Part shown: piece by piece, positions 25,378 through 35,346 of the stretch
How the letters are laid out: the number at the start of each line of letters is the position of its first letter
How positions within the stretch are numbered: the first letter of the stretch is position 1
NCBI GenBank assembly: GCA_041890495.1
Contig: CP169086.1
Location: 4,712,001 to 4,776,000, forward strand
Reading direction: 5' to 3'
DNA: 64,000 nt
Source of the DNA: Escherichia boydii
GTDB lineage: Bacteria; Pseudomonadota; Gammaproteobacteria; Enterobacterales; Enterobacteriaceae
Made by a program: the position numbers and the translations under genes
The notes under the pieces: model-generated
The model's input: the letters and a program-made list of their open reading frames with translations, nothing else
Told to the model about the DNA's origin: nothing
The model's database searches: none

Positions 25378-27200
25378 GCGCAATTTCCCTGATCAATAGC
25401 GGCGTGGCGTGGTTTGTCGCCGCCGCTGTTCTGGCATTTCTCTTTTCTTTTCAAAAAGCGTTAAGTGGCTGGATAGCTGGAATTGGCGGCGCGGTTGGTA
25501 GTCTGTATACGGCAGCCGCGGGCTTCACTGTACTGACTGGCGCGGTTGGCGTGAGCGGTGCGCTGTCGCTGGTAAGCTACGATGTGCAAATTTCTCCGCT
25601 TAACGCGATTTGGCTGATTACGCTCGGTCTGTGCGGTCTGTTTGTCAGCCTCTACAACATTGACTGGCATCGCCACGCGCAGGTGAAGTGCAACGGCTTG
25701 CAGATCAATATGTTGATGGCTGCCGCCGTCTGCGCCGTCATTGCCAGCAACCTCGGCATGTTCGTGGTAATGGCCGAAATCATGGCCCTGTGCGCGGTGT
25801 TCCTCACCAGCAACAGCAAAGAGGGCAAACTGTGGTTTGCGCTGGGGCGTCTTGGCACTCTGCTGCTGGCGATTGCTTGCTGGCTGCTGTGGCAGCGTTA
25901 TGGCACGCTGGATCTGCGCCTGCTGGATATGCGTATGCAACAGCTGCCGCTCGGTTCCGATATCTGGCTGCTCGGTGTGATTGGCTTTGGCCTGCTGGCC
26001 GGGATTATTCCGCTGCACGGCTGGGTGCCGCAGGCACATGCTAACGCCTCTGCGCCAGCTGCCGCGTTGTTTTCTACGGTAGTCATGAAAATTGGCCTGC
26101 TGGGCATTTTAACCCTGTCACTGCTGGGCGGTAATGCACCGCTGTGGTGGGGGATCGCGCTGCTGGTGCTCGGCATGATCACCGCGTTCGTCGGTGGTCT
26201 GTATGCGTTGATGGAACACAACATCCAGCGCCTGCTGGCTTACCACACCCTGGAAAATATCGGCATTATCCTGCTGGGGCTGGGCGCTGGCGTAACGGGT
26301 ATCGCGCTCGAACAACCGGCACTGATTGCTCTTGGCCTGGTCGGTGGTCTGTACCATCTGCTTAACCATAGCCTGTTCAAAAGCGTACTGTTCCTCGGAG
26401 CGGGGAGCATCTGGTTCCGTACCGGTCATCGCGATATCGAAAAACTCGGTGGTATTGGCAAGAAAATGCCGGTTATCTCCATCGCCATGTTAGTCGGGCT
26501 GATGGCAATGGCTGCGCTGCCGCCGCTGAATGGTTTTGCCGGGGAATGGGTTATCTATCAATCCTTCTTCAAACTGAGCAATAGTGGCGCGTTTGTTGCC
26601 CGTCTGCTGGGGCCGCTGCTCGCCGTGGGTCTGGCAATTACCGGTGCGCTGGCGGTGATGTGTATGGCGAAAGTCTATGGCGTCACGTTCCTCGGCGCGC
26701 CGCGTACCAAAGAAGCCGAAAACGCCACCTGTGCACCGCTCCTGATGAGCGTAAGCGTAGTGGCACTGGCGATTTGCTGCGTAATTGGCGGTGTTGCTGC
26801 GCCGTGGCTGCTGCCGATGCTGTCTGCTGCTGTACCTCTGCCGCTGGAGCCTGCTAACACCACCGTTTCTCAACCGATGATCACGTTGCTGCTGATTGCC
26901 TGCCCGCTGCTGCCATTCATCATTATGGCGATTTGCAAAGGCGATCGTTTGCCATCGCGTTCCCGCGGCGCGGCCTGGGTGTGCGGCTACGACCACGAAA
27001 AATCAATGGTGATTACCGCTCACGGTTTTGCCATGCCGGTGAAACAGGCGTTTGCGCCAGTGCTGAAACTGCGCAAATGGCTGAATCCGGTGTCGCTGGT
27101 GCCGGGCTGGCAGTGCGAAGGTAGTGCGTTGCTGTTCCGCCGGATGGCGCTGGTTGAACTGGCGGTACTGGTGGTGATTATTGTTTCACGAGGAGCCTGA
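25374..27200 (+). CDS. hycC: Formate hydrogenlyase membrane subunit HycC
   Basis: A 608-residue, many-spanning inner-membrane protein of the NuoL/Mrp antiporter family. Landmarks are the discontinuous-helix region GIIPLHGWVPQAHANASAP and the LYHLLNHSLFKSVLFLGAGS segment with its conserved Lys. It anchors the cytoplasmic arm of the complex and probably takes part in ion movement. It starts four bases inside hycB and lies two bases before hycD. Confidence 0.97.
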   Translation: MSAISLINSGVAWFVAAAVLAFLFSFQKALSGWIAGIGGAVGSLYTAAAGFTVLTGAVGVSGALSLVSYDVQISPLNAIWLITLGLCGLFVSLYNIDWHRHAQVKCNGLQINMLMAAAVCAVIASNLGMFVVMAEIMALCAVFLTSNSKEGKLWFALGRLGTLLLAIACWLLWQRYGTLDLRLLDMRMQQLPLGSDIWLLGVIGFGLLAGIIPLHGWVPQAHANASAPAAALFSTVVMKIGLLGILTLSLLGGNAPLWWGIALLVLGMITAFVGGLYALMEHNIQRLLAYHTLENIGIILLGLGAGVTGIALEQPALIALGLVGGLYHLLNHSLFKSVLFLGAGSIWFRTGHRDIEKLGGIGKKMPVISIAMLVGLMAMAALPPLNGFAGEWVIYQSFFKLSNSGAFVARLLGPLLAVGLAITGALAVMCMAKVYGVTFLGAPRTKEAENATCAPLLMSVSVVALAICCVIGGVAAPWLLPMLSAAVPLPLEPANTTVSQPMITLLLIACPLLPFIIMAICKGDRLPSRSRGAAWVCGYDHEKSMVITAHGFAMPVKQAFAPVLKLRKWLNPVSLVPGWQCEGSALLFRRMALVELAVLVVIIVSRGA

Positions 27201-27202
27201 GA

Positions 27203-28126
27203 ATGAGTGTTTTATATCCGTTAATTCAGGCGCTGGTGTTATTTGCCGTTGCGCCGCTGCTCTCCGGTATTACCCGCGTGGCGCGCGCCCGTCTGCATAA
27301 CCGTCGTGGGCCGGGTGTGTTGCAGGAGTATCGTGACATTTTCAAACTGCTGGGCCGCCAGAGCGTTGGCCCGGATGCCTCCGGCTGGGTGTTCCGCCTG
27401 ACGCCGTATGTGATGGTGGGCGTCATGCTGACTATCGCTACTGCGCTGCCGGTGGTGACCGTCGGTTCTCCGCTGCCGCAACTGGGTGATTTGATCACCT
27501 TACTGTATCTCTTTGCCATCGCGCGTTTCTTCTTTGCCATTTCTGGTCTGGATACCGGTAGCCCGTTTACCGCTATCGGCGCGAGCCGTGAAGCGATGCT
27601 TGGCGTGCTGGTCGAACCGATGCTGCTGCTTGGTCTGTGGGTTGCCGCACAGGTTGCCGGTTCCACCAACATCAGCAACATCACCGACACCGTTTATCAC
27701 TGGCCGCTGAGCCAGAGCATCCCGCTGGTACTGGCGCTTTGTGCCTGTGCGTTCGCCACCTTTATCGAAATGGGCAAACTGCCGTTCGACCTGGCGGAAG
27801 CCGAGCAGGAGCTGCAGGAAGGCCCGCTCTCTGAATACAGCGGCAGCGGCTTTGGCGTCATGAAATGGGGTATCAGCCTGAAACAGCTGGTGGTGTTGCA
27901 GATGTTCGTCGGGGTGTTTATTCCGTGGGGACAAATGGAAACCTTCACCGCCGGTGGACTGCTGCTGGCGCTGGTGATTGCCATCGTAAAACTGGTGGTC
28001 GGCGTCCTGGTTATCGCGCTGTTCGAAAACAGCATGGCCCGTCTGCGTCTTGATATTACTCCGCGCATTACCTGGGCTGGGTTTGGCTTTGCATTTTTAG
28101 CGTTCGTCTCCTTGCTGGCGGCGTGA
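27203..28126 (+). CDS. hycD: Formate hydrogenlyase membrane subunit HycD
   Basis: A 307-residue, roughly eight-segment protein of the NuoH family that connects membrane and hydrophilic arms. The family segments RRGPGVLQEYRDIFKLLGRQ and the glutamate-rich loop KLPFDLAEAEQELQEGPLSEY are clear. Ribosome site GAGGAG overlaps the hycC stop. Confidence 0.97.
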   Translation: MSVLYPLIQALVLFAVAPLLSGITRVARARLHNRRGPGVLQEYRDIFKLLGRQSVGPDASGWVFRLTPYVMVGVMLTIATALPVVTVGSPLPQLGDLITLLYLFAIARFFFAISGLDTGSPFTAIGASREAMLGVLVEPMLLLGLWVAAQVAGSTNISNITDTVYHWPLSQSIPLVLALCACAFATFIEMGKLPFDLAEAEQELQEGPLSEYSGSGFGVMKWGISLKQLVVLQMFVGVFIPWGQMETFTAGGLLLALVIAIVKLVVGVLVIALFENSMARLRLDITPRITWAGFGFAFLAFVSLLAA

Positions 28127-28143
28127 TTAAAGAGAGTTTGAGC

Positions 28144-29853
28144 ATGTCTGAAGAAAAATTAGGTCAACATTATCTCGCCGCGCTGAATGAGGCATTTCCG
28201 GGCGTCGTGCTGGACCACGCCTGGCAGACCAAAGATCAGCTGACTGTCACCGTAAAGGTGAACTACCTGCCGGAAGTGGTGGAGTTTCTTTACTACAAAC
28301 AGGGTGGCTGGCTGTCGGTGCTGTTTGGTAACGACGAACGCAAACTGAATGGTCATTACGCCGTTTACTACGTGCTGTCGATGGAGAAGGGCACTAAGTG
28401 TTGGATTACGGTTCGCGTCGAAGTTGACGCCAACAAACCGGAATATCCGTCCGTGACGCCGCGCGTTCCGGCGGCGGTGTGGGGCGAGCGTGAAGTGCGC
28501 GATATGTACGGTTTGATTCCGGTTGGTCTGCCGGATGAACGTCGTCTGGTGCTGCCGGATGACTGGCCGGATGAACTTTATCCGCTGCGTAAAGACAGCA
28601 TGGATTATCGTCAGCGTCCGGCACCGACCACCGATGCTGAAACCTACGAGTTCATCAACGAACTGGGCGACAAGAAAAACAACGTCGTGCCGATTGGTCC
28701 GCTGCACGTCACTTCTGATGAACCGGGCCACTTCCGTCTGTTCGTCGATGGCGAAAACATTATCGACGCCGATTACCGTCTGTTCTACGTCCATCGCGGC
28801 ATGGAAAAACTGGCGGAAACCCGTATGGGTTATAACGAAGTGACCTTCCTCTCTGACCGTGTGTGCGGGATCTGCGGCTTTGCCCACAGCACCGCCTACA
28901 CCACGTCGGTGGAAAACGCGATGGGTATTCAGGTGCCAGAACGTGCGCAGATGATCCGCGCCATTCTGCTGGAGGTAGAACGCTTGCACTCGCATCTGCT
29001 CAACCTTGGCCTGGCCTGTCACTTTACCGGCTTCGACTCCGGCTTTATGCAGTTCTTCCGCGTGCGTGAAACCTCCATGAAAATGGCAGAGATCCTTACC
29101 GGTGCGCGTAAAACCTACGGCCTGAACTTGATCGGCGGGATTCGTCGCGATCTGCTGAAAGACGACATGATCCAGACCCGCCAGCTGGCACAACAGATGC
29201 GTCGTGAAGTGCAGGAGCTGGTGGATGTGCTGCTGAGCACTCCGAACATGGAACAGCGCACTGTCGGCATTGGTCGTCTGGACCCGGAAATCGCTCGCGA
29301 CTTCAGTAACGTCGGCCCGATGGTCCGTGCCAGCGGTCACGCCCGTGATACCCGCGCCGATCACCCGTTTGTCGGCTATGGCCTGCTGCCAATGGAAGTC
29401 CACAGCGAGCAGGACTGCGACGTTATTTCCCGTCTGAAAGTGCGTATCAACGAAGTCTATACCGCGCTGAACATGATCGACTACGGTCTGGATAACCTGC
29501 CGGGTGGCCCACTGATGGTGGAAGGCTTTACCTACATTCCGCACCGCTTTGCGCTGGGCTTTGCCGAAGCGCCGCGCGGCGATGATATCCACTGGAGCAT
29601 GACCGGCGACAACCAGAAGCTGTACCGCTGGCGCTGCCGTGCCGCGACCTACGCGAACTGGCCGACCCTGCGCTACATGCTGCGCGGCAACACCGTTTCC
29701 GATGCGCCGCTGATTATCGGTAGCCTCGACCCTTGCTACTCCTGTACCGACCGCATGACCGTGGTCGATGTGCGTAAGAAGAAGAGCAAAGTGGTGCCGT
29801 ACAAAGAACTCGAGCGTTACAGCATTGAGCGTAAAAACTCGCCGCTGAAATAA
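28144..29853 (+). CDS. hycE: Hydrogenase 3 large (NiFe) subunit HycE, precursor
   Basis: A 569-residue precursor. Residues 1-170 are NuoC-like; the rest is the NuoD/NiFe large subunit. The nickel ligands are in RVCGICGFAHS and DPCYSCTDR. After that Arg a 32-residue extension (MTVVDVRKKKSK...) is present and is removed by HycI once nickel is in place. ATG at 28144 is preferred over the GTG at 28123, in agreement with the E. coli protein. Evolves H2 from protons in the cytoplasm. Confidence 0.97.
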   Translation: MSEEKLGQHYLAALNEAFPGVVLDHAWQTKDQLTVTVKVNYLPEVVEFLYYKQGGWLSVLFGNDERKLNGHYAVYYVLSMEKGTKCWITVRVEVDANKPEYPSVTPRVPAAVWGEREVRDMYGLIPVGLPDERRLVLPDDWPDELYPLRKDSMDYRQRPAPTTDAETYEFINELGDKKNNVVPIGPLHVTSDEPGHFRLFVDGENIIDADYRLFYVHRGMEKLAETRMGYNEVTFLSDRVCGICGFAHSTAYTTSVENAMGIQVPERAQMIRAILLEVERLHSHLLNLGLACHFTGFDSGFMQFFRVRETSMKMAEILTGARKTYGLNLIGGIRRDLLKDDMIQTRQLAQQMRREVQELVDVLLSTPNMEQRTVGIGRLDPEIARDFSNVGPMVRASGHARDTRADHPFVGYGLLPMEVHSEQDCDVISRLKVRINEVYTALNMIDYGLDNLPGGPLMVEGFTYIPHRFALGFAEAPRGDDIHWSMTGDNQKLYRWRCRAATYANWPTLRYMLRGNTVSDAPLIIGSLDPCYSCTDRMTVVDVRKKKSKVVPYKELERYSIERKNSPLK

Positions 29854-29862
29854 GGAATCGCC

Positions 29863-30405
29863 ATGTTTACCTTTATCAAAAAAGTCATCAAAACCGGCAC
29901 GGCGACCTCGTCTTATCCGCTGGAGCCGATTGCGGTTGATAAAAACTTCCGTGGTAAGCCAGAGCAGAACCCGCAGCAGTGCATCGGCTGCGCGGCCTGC
30001 GTCAATGCCTGCCCGTCAAACGCCTTAACGGTTGAAACTGACCTCGCCACAGGAGAGCTTGCCTGGGAGTTTAATCTTGGGCGCTGCATCTTCTGTGGAC
30101 GCTGCGAAGAAGTCTGCCCGACGGCGGCGATCAAACTGTCGCAAGAGTACGAACTGGCGGTGTGGAAGAAAGAAGACTTCCTGCAACAGTCCCGCTTCGC
30201 GCTGTGCAACTGCCGCGTCTGCAATCGTCCTTTCGCCGTCCAGAAAGAGATCGACTACGCCATTGCGTTGCTTAAGCACAACGGCGACAGCCGCGCGGAA
30301 AACCACCGCGAAAGCTTTGAGACTTGCCCGGAATGTAAGCGCCAGAAATGCCTGGTGCCGTCCGACCGTATTGAACTGACTCGCCATATGAAAGAGGCCA
30401 TCTGA
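29863..30405 (+). CDS. hycF: Formate hydrogenlyase iron-sulfur subunit HycF
   Basis: A 180-residue NuoI-like subunit with two [4Fe-4S] motifs (CIGCAACVNAC and CIFCGRCEEVC) that pass electrons toward HycG. A further Cys-rich tail (CNCRVCN and CPECKRQKC) suggests an added metal site. It ends in a four-base-type overlap with hycG (TGATG). Confidence 0.97.
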   Translation: MFTFIKKVIKTGTATSSYPLEPIAVDKNFRGKPEQNPQQCIGCAACVNACPSNALTVETDLATGELAWEFNLGRCIFCGRCEEVCPTAAIKLSQEYELAVWKKEDFLQQSRFALCNCRVCNRPFAVQKEIDYAIALLKHNGDSRAENHRESFETCPECKRQKCLVPSDRIELTRHMKEAI

Positions 30406-31172
30406 TGAGCAATTTATTAGGCTCCCGTGACGCCAACGGCATTCCGGTCCCCATGACGGTGGATGAATCCATCGCCAGCATGAAGGCGTCGTTACTGAAA
30501 AAAATCAAACGTTCTGCCTATGTTTACCGCGTGGACTGCGGCGGCTGCAACGGTTGCGAAATCGAAATTTTCGCCACTTTATCGCCGCTGTTTGATGCAG
30601 AACGCTTCGGCATTAAAGTCGTTCCTTCACCGCGTCATGCGGATATTTTACTGTTTACCGGCGCGGTCACCCGTGCAATGCGATCCCCTGCGCTGCGTGC
30701 GTGGCAGTCCGCGCCGGACCCGAAAATTTGTATCTCCTACGGTGCCTGCGGTAACAGCGGCGGGATCTTCCACGATCTCTACTGCGTGTGGGGCGGTACG
30801 GATAAAATTGTCCCTGTGGATGTTTATATCCCTGGCTGCCCGCCAACGCCTGCCGCCACGCTGTACGGCTTTGCAATGGCGCTCGGCCTGCTGGAGCAGA
30901 AAATTCACGCCCGTGGGCCGGGTGAACTGGATGAACAACCGGCGGAGATCCTGCATGGCGATATGGTGCAGCCGCTGCGCGTGAAAGTGGATCGCGAAGC
31001 ACGTCGCCTGGCGGGTTATCGTTACGGTCGTCAGATTGCCGATGATTACCTTACACAGTTAGGGCAGGGCGAAGAACAGGTTGCACGCTGGCTGGAAGCG
31101 GAAAACGATCCGCGTCTGAACGAGATTGTCAGCCATCTGAATCATGTTGTTGAAGAGGCGCGTATCCGATGA
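30405..31172 (+). CDS. hycG: Hydrogenase 3 small subunit HycG
   Basis: A 255-residue NuoB-like protein that holds the [4Fe-4S] cluster closest to the NiFe site. Cluster ligands are in VDCGGCNGCEIEIF, the central SYGACGNSGG and PGCPPTPA. The start codon overlaps the hycF stop and the end overlaps hycH. Confidence 0.97.
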   Translation: MSNLLGSRDANGIPVPMTVDESIASMKASLLKKIKRSAYVYRVDCGGCNGCEIEIFATLSPLFDAERFGIKVVPSPRHADILLFTGAVTRAMRSPALRAWQSAPDPKICISYGACGNSGGIFHDLYCVWGGTDKIVPVDVYIPGCPPTPAATLYGFAMALGLLEQKIHARGPGELDEQPAEILHGDMVQPLRVKVDREARRLAGYRYGRQIADDYLTQLGQGEEQVARWLEAENDPRLNEIVSHLNHVVEEARIR

Positions 31173-31579
31173 GTGAAAAGGTGGTGTTCAGTCAACTGAG
31201 CCGTAAATTTATTGATGAGAACGATGCCACGCCCGCCGAGGCGCAGCAGGTGGTCTATTACAGCCTGGCGATTGGTCACCACCTTGGGGTTATCGATTGC
31301 CTGGAAGCGGCGCTCACCTGCCCGTGGGATGAATATCTGGCATGGATTGCCACTCTGGAGGCAGGCAGTGAAGCCCGCCGCAAAATGGAAGGCGTGCCGA
31401 AATATGGTGAGATCGTCATCGACATTAACCATGTGCCGATGCTGGCCAACGCATTCGATAAAGCCCGGGCAGCGCAAACTTCGCAGCAGCAGGAATGGAG
31501 TACAATGCTGTTAAGTATGCTGCATGATATTCATCAGGAAAACGCCATCTATTTGATGGTGAGGAGACTGCGTGACTGA
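31169..31579 (+). CDS. hycH: Formate hydrogenlyase assembly protein HycH
   Basis: A 136-residue soluble protein required for maturation or assembly of hydrogenase 3 but not part of the final complex. No metal motif is seen; the family segment EYLAWIATLEAGSEARRKMEGVPKYGEI is intact. Overlaps hycG by four bases and hycI by eight. Confidence 0.96.
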   Translation: MSEKVVFSQLSRKFIDENDATPAEAQQVVYYSLAIGHHLGVIDCLEAALTCPWDEYLAWIATLEAGSEARRKMEGVPKYGEIVIDINHVPMLANAFDKARAAQTSQQQEWSTMLLSMLHDIHQENAIYLMVRRLRD

Positions 31580-32042
31580 CGTTTTACTCTGTGTTGGCAA
31601 TAGCATGATGGGCGATGATGGCGCAGGTCCGCTGCTGGCGGAAAAGTGCGCCGCCGCGCCGAAAGGTAACTGGGTGGTGATTGACGGCGGTAGCGCACCG
31701 GAAAACGACATCGTCGCTATCCGTGAACTGCGCCCGACACGACTGCTGATTGTCGACGCCACGGATATGGGGCTAAACCCCGGCGAGATCCGCATCATCG
31801 ACCCGGATGATATCGCCGAGATGTTTATGATGACTACCCATAACATGCCGTTGAATTACCTTATCGACCAGTTGAAAGAAGATATTGGCGAAGTGATTTT
31901 CCTCGGCATTCAGCCGGATATCGTCGGCTTTTACTACCCGATGACCCAGCCGATTAAAGATGCGGTAGAAACCGTTTATCAACGACTGGAAGGCTGGGAA
32001 GGAAATGGCGGCTTCGCGCAGTTAGCGGTGGAAGAAGAGTAG
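31572..32042 (+). CDS. hycI: HycE C-terminal maturation endopeptidase HycI
   Basis: A 156-residue aspartic-type protease that cuts the C-terminal extension from HycE after nickel insertion. Metal-sensing residues are in GNSMMGDDGAGP, IVDATDMG and the His of TTHNMPLNYL. The start is GTG at 31572 inside hycH. Last gene of the hyc operon. Confidence 0.97.
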   Translation: MTDVLLCVGNSMMGDDGAGPLLAEKCAAAPKGNWVVIDGGSAPENDIVAIRELRPTRLLIVDATDMGLNPGEIRIIDPDDIAEMFMMTTHNMPLNYLIDQLKEDIGEVIFLGIQPDIVGFYYPMTQPIKDAVETVYQRLEGWEGNGGFAQLAVEEE

Positions 32043-32112
32043 TTTTTCATTAAGGAATCAGGACAGGGATGTTCTTGATGGGGTGAACCAGCTCTGATGC
32101 CAAATGCTAAAT

Positions 32113-32193
32113 TGCCCGATGCGCTGCGCTTATCGGGCCTTCATGGTTCGTGCGACATGTAGGCCGGATAAGGCGTTCACGCCGCATCCGGCA
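32113..32193. repeat. BIME-type REP pair between hycI and ascB
   Basis: Two inverted palindromic units (TGCCCGATGCGCTGCGCTTA... and GCCGGATAAGGCGTTCACGC...) of the standard E. coli form lie between the convergent hycI and ascB genes. Confidence 0.9.
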
Positions 32194-32200
32194 CTGTTAC

Positions 32201-33625
32201 CTACTCTAAATCTTCCCCATTACTGGCAATCACTTTTTTATACCACCAGAATGATTTCTTACGCGTGCGCGTCAGCGTACCGTTGCCTGCGTCGTCACGG
32301 TCAACAAAGACAAAGCCGTAGCGTTTGCTCATTTCACCCGTAGAGGCGGAAACTAAATCAATACAGCCCCATGTGGTGTAGCCCATCAGCGGAATGCCGT
32401 CTGCAATCGCTTCGCCCATTGCGCGGATATGTTCGCGTAAGTAGCTGATGCGATAGTCGTCGTTAATCTCGCCATTGGCAGCAAATTCATCTTTTGCGCC
32501 CAGGCCGTTTTCCACCAGAAACAGCGGCTTCTGATAACGATCGTACATCATATTCATGGTGATACGCAGACCGAGTGGATCAATTCCCCAGCCCCAGTCG
32601 CTCACCTGTAGATACGGATTACGCAGCGATTTCACCACGTTCGCCGCACTGCTGTTGTTGGCGTTCATCTCCGCCGAGGCGCAGCGCGAGGCGTAATAGC
32701 TGAAAGAGACAAAATCGACGGTGTTTTTCAGGATTTCATCATCGCCCGGTGCTTTGTTGATGGTTACCCCTTTTTCGCGGAATACGCGGGCAGAGTAAGC
32801 CGGATACGTGCCCCGCGCCTGCACATCGATAAAAAACAGGTTTTCCCGGTCTTTCTCCAGCGCCGCCCAGACATCTTCCGGCTTGCAACTGTAAGGGTAG
32901 AAGTTACCGCCCGCCAGCATACAGCCCACCTGATTTTGCGGGTTAACCTCATGGGCGATTTTGGTGGCTAGCGCACTGGCAACCAGCTGGTGATGCGCGG
33001 CCTGATATTTCACCTGATCCTGATTTTCACCTTCTTCAAACACCAGACCCGCGCCGGAGAACGGGCTATGCAACATAATGTTGATTTCATTGAAGGTTAG
33101 CCAGTATTTCACCAGACCATCAAATGCTTCAAAGCAGGTTCTGGCGTAGCGGCTGAAAAACTCCACCAGCTTGCGGTTACGCCAGGAGCCATATTCGGTG
33201 ACCAGATGCATCGGCACATCGAAGTGGCACAACGTGACCAGCGGTTCGATACCGTACTTTTTACACTCTTCAAAGACAGAACGATAAAAAGCAATGCCCT
33301 GCTGATTGGGCGTGATTTCATCGCCCTGCGGAAAGAGACGGCTCCAGGCAATTGAGGTACGGAAAACCTTGAATCCCATCTCTGCCATCAGGGCGATATC
33401 TTCTTTATAACGATGATAAAAATCCGTCGCCTCATGGCTGGGATAAAACTCGTCATCTCGCAACTGAAAACGTTTTTCCAGCCCCAGTTTCACCGCCATT
33501 CGATGCTCGCCGTGTGGGATCATATCGACAGTGGTCAGACCTTTGTCACCTTCACGGAACGCACCTTCAGACTGGTTGGCGGCAAGCGCGCCGCCCCATA
33601 AAAAACTTTCTGGAAATACTGACAT
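32201..33625 (-). CDS. ascB: 6-phospho-beta-glucosidase AscB
   Basis: A 474-residue glycoside hydrolase family 1 enzyme that splits phosphorylated aryl-beta-glucosides such as arbutin and salicin phosphate (and cellobiose phosphate). The acid/base Glu is in TFNEIN and the nucleophile in LVENGLG. The start MSVFPESFLWGG at 33625 is chosen by family alignment; an upstream ATG adds four residues. It lies eight bases after ascF and is repressed through AscG. Confidence 0.96.
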   Translation of the reverse strand: MSVFPESFLWGGALAANQSEGAFREGDKGLTTVDMIPHGEHRMAVKLGLEKRFQLRDDEFYPSHEATDFYHRYKEDIALMAEMGFKVFRTSIAWSRLFPQGDEITPNQQGIAFYRSVFEECKKYGIEPLVTLCHFDVPMHLVTEYGSWRNRKLVEFFSRYARTCFEAFDGLVKYWLTFNEINIMLHSPFSGAGLVFEEGENQDQVKYQAAHHQLVASALATKIAHEVNPQNQVGCMLAGGNFYPYSCKPEDVWAALEKDRENLFFIDVQARGTYPAYSARVFREKGVTINKAPGDDEILKNTVDFVSFSYYASRCASAEMNANNSSAANVVKSLRNPYLQVSDWGWGIDPLGLRITMNMMYDRYQKPLFLVENGLGAKDEFAANGEINDDYRISYLREHIRAMGEAIADGIPLMGYTTWGCIDLVSASTGEMSKRYGFVFVDRDDAGNGTLTRTRKKSFWWYKKVIASNGEDLE

Positions 33626-33633
33626 TTTCATCC

Positions 33634-35091
33634 TCAATTAAGACTTACTTCTTTGGCGACGGTCGGTTGTACGCTCTGATACTTTCGCGCCTGGGCAGCC
33701 GCTTCCTCAACAGGAATATCCTCAAAGCCGAGCAACAGTGTGAGGATAAACGACAGCACCACCGCCAGCGCCATGACCGCGAACACCCAGACGATGCTCA
33801 TTGGATTCGCCGGATCGAAGAACTGCACGCTGGTAAATAGCCCCGGCGCTGCCATTGAGTGGCTGGCAAGCCCCGCCATACCGGCAACCGCGCCGCAAAT
33901 AAAACCGCTGATAAGACTGGCGATAAGCGGACGTTTCAGGCGGATCGCCACGCCATATAACGCCGGTTCGGAAATCCCCGCCATAATGGCTGATGCCGCC
34001 GCAGCCAGCGCCGTCTGACGCAGTTCCGGGTTTTTCGTTTTCCACGCCACTGCCAGTGATGAACCGCCCAGCGACAGGTTAGCGCCGATCTCTGACGGCA
34101 TGACCATCCCTTCTTTGCCGGTTTCGGCAATGGTCTGAATGATGGTTGGCGTAAAGACGCGGTGCATCCCGGTCATTACCAGCAGAGGCCACAGCGCGCC
34201 CATAATGGCGACTGAAAGCCAGCCCAGATAACCATGAATGGTGTAAACCAGCGCCGAAATGGCGCTACCGATCCAGATACCAATCGGGCCAATCAGCAGG
34301 ATTGCCAGCGGTGCGGCAATCAACACAATCAGCATTGGTTTGAGGAAGTTTTTGGTCACCGCCGGTGTAATGCTGTCCACCCAGCGTTCGATATATGACA
34401 GGCACCAGGTCATCACCAGCGCCGGGATCACCGTGTAGGTGTATTTCACCGCGGTGACCGGAATCAGGGCAAATTCGACATGTTCACCCTGGGCCGCTTT
34501 CGCCATCAGTTCAATAAAACTCGGATGTACCAGCACACCCGCGATGGCAATCGCCAGCGACATATTGGTTTTAAATTTGATGGCGGCAGATGCCGCGACC
34601 ATCAGCGGCAGGAAGAAGAAAGCACCGTCACCAATCACATTCAGAATGGTTAAGGTCGGCGATCCTTTTGTCAGCACGCCGCTCATCTCGAGGATCATTG
34701 CCAGCAGTTTGACCATCGATCCGCCGATAATCGCCGGGATCAGCGGTGACATGGTGCCGATCAGCGCATCGAGGATCCCCGCACCAATGCGACGTAGCGT
34801 GAGTTTGGGTTTACCCACGGGCTGTGCGGGCTGCATATCTCCCGGCAGCAGGCTGACGACTTCCTGAAAGGCTTGTGAAACGGTATTGCCGATAATCACC
34901 TGACACTGGTTGTCACTACGTACCACGCCGAGCACGCCGGGGATGGTTTTTAACGTCGGGCTGTCGATAAGTGCATCATCTTTGATAACAAAGCGCAACC
35001 GCGTCATACAGTGCGTGACCGCCGAGATGTTATCAACGCCGCCCAGTGCCGCTATCACCGAGCGTGCCAGCGCCGCATAATTTTTGGCCAT
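33634..35091 (-). CDS. ascF: Beta-glucoside PTS enzyme IIBC AscF
   Basis: A 485-residue phosphotransferase permease. The N-terminal IIB domain carries the phosphorylated Cys in AVTHCMTRLRFV; the rest is an IIC domain with about ten membrane segments and the motif GISEPALYGVAIRLKRP. There is no IIA domain, so another IIA(Glc-type) protein must supply phosphate. First gene of ascFB, divergent from ascG. Confidence 0.96.
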   Translation of the reverse strand: MAKNYAALARSVIAALGGVDNISAVTHCMTRLRFVIKDDALIDSPTLKTIPGVLGVVRSDNQCQVIIGNTVSQAFQEVVSLLPGDMQPAQPVGKPKLTLRRIGAGILDALIGTMSPLIPAIIGGSMVKLLAMILEMSGVLTKGSPTLTILNVIGDGAFFFLPLMVAASAAIKFKTNMSLAIAIAGVLVHPSFIELMAKAAQGEHVEFALIPVTAVKYTYTVIPALVMTWCLSYIERWVDSITPAVTKNFLKPMLIVLIAAPLAILLIGPIGIWIGSAISALVYTIHGYLGWLSVAIMGALWPLLVMTGMHRVFTPTIIQTIAETGKEGMVMPSEIGANLSLGGSSLAVAWKTKNPELRQTALAAAASAIMAGISEPALYGVAIRLKRPLIASLISGFICGAVAGMAGLASHSMAAPGLFTSVQFFDPANPMSIVWVFAVMALAVVLSFILTLLLGFEDIPVEEAAAQARKYQSVQPTVAKEVSLN

Positions 35092-35176
35092 CGGATTTTA
35101 TCCTGTTATCAGTAGGGTAGATGTAGTTGTTATCAGTCGACGTGACGGAAAAATGCCGATGCTGAAACGGAATTAA

Positions 35177-35188
35177 GAAACCGGTTTC
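35177..35188. promoter_or_regulatory. AscG operator 1
   Basis: A perfect palindrome GAAACCGGTTTC in the ascF-ascG gap, the known core of the AscG site (TGAAACCGGTTTCA). Confidence 0.85.
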
Positions 35189-35250
35189 ACAAAATCATGA
35201 ATAGTTGTCACTAAATAAGCAAGAGAGTGAATTGTTCATTTTTATATTTG

Positions 35251-35262
35251 TGAAACCGGTCA
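35251..35262. promoter_or_regulatory. AscG operator 2
   Basis: TGAAACCGGTCA is a second, slightly degenerate copy of the AscG palindrome 74 bases from the first, a spacing that would permit looping. Confidence 0.75.
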
Positions 35263-35346
35263 CCTGAATATTTTTCCCGCCGATTGTGCAAGGACAATCG
35301 GCAAACGGTGCAGTACACTGCGTTGATTGCGTGTAAAGGGATGAAA

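Noticed and set aside
28159..29592. 477-codon reverse-strand frame over hycE
   Set aside because: Antisense shadow of hycE with unnatural composition; hycE itself is unmistakable.
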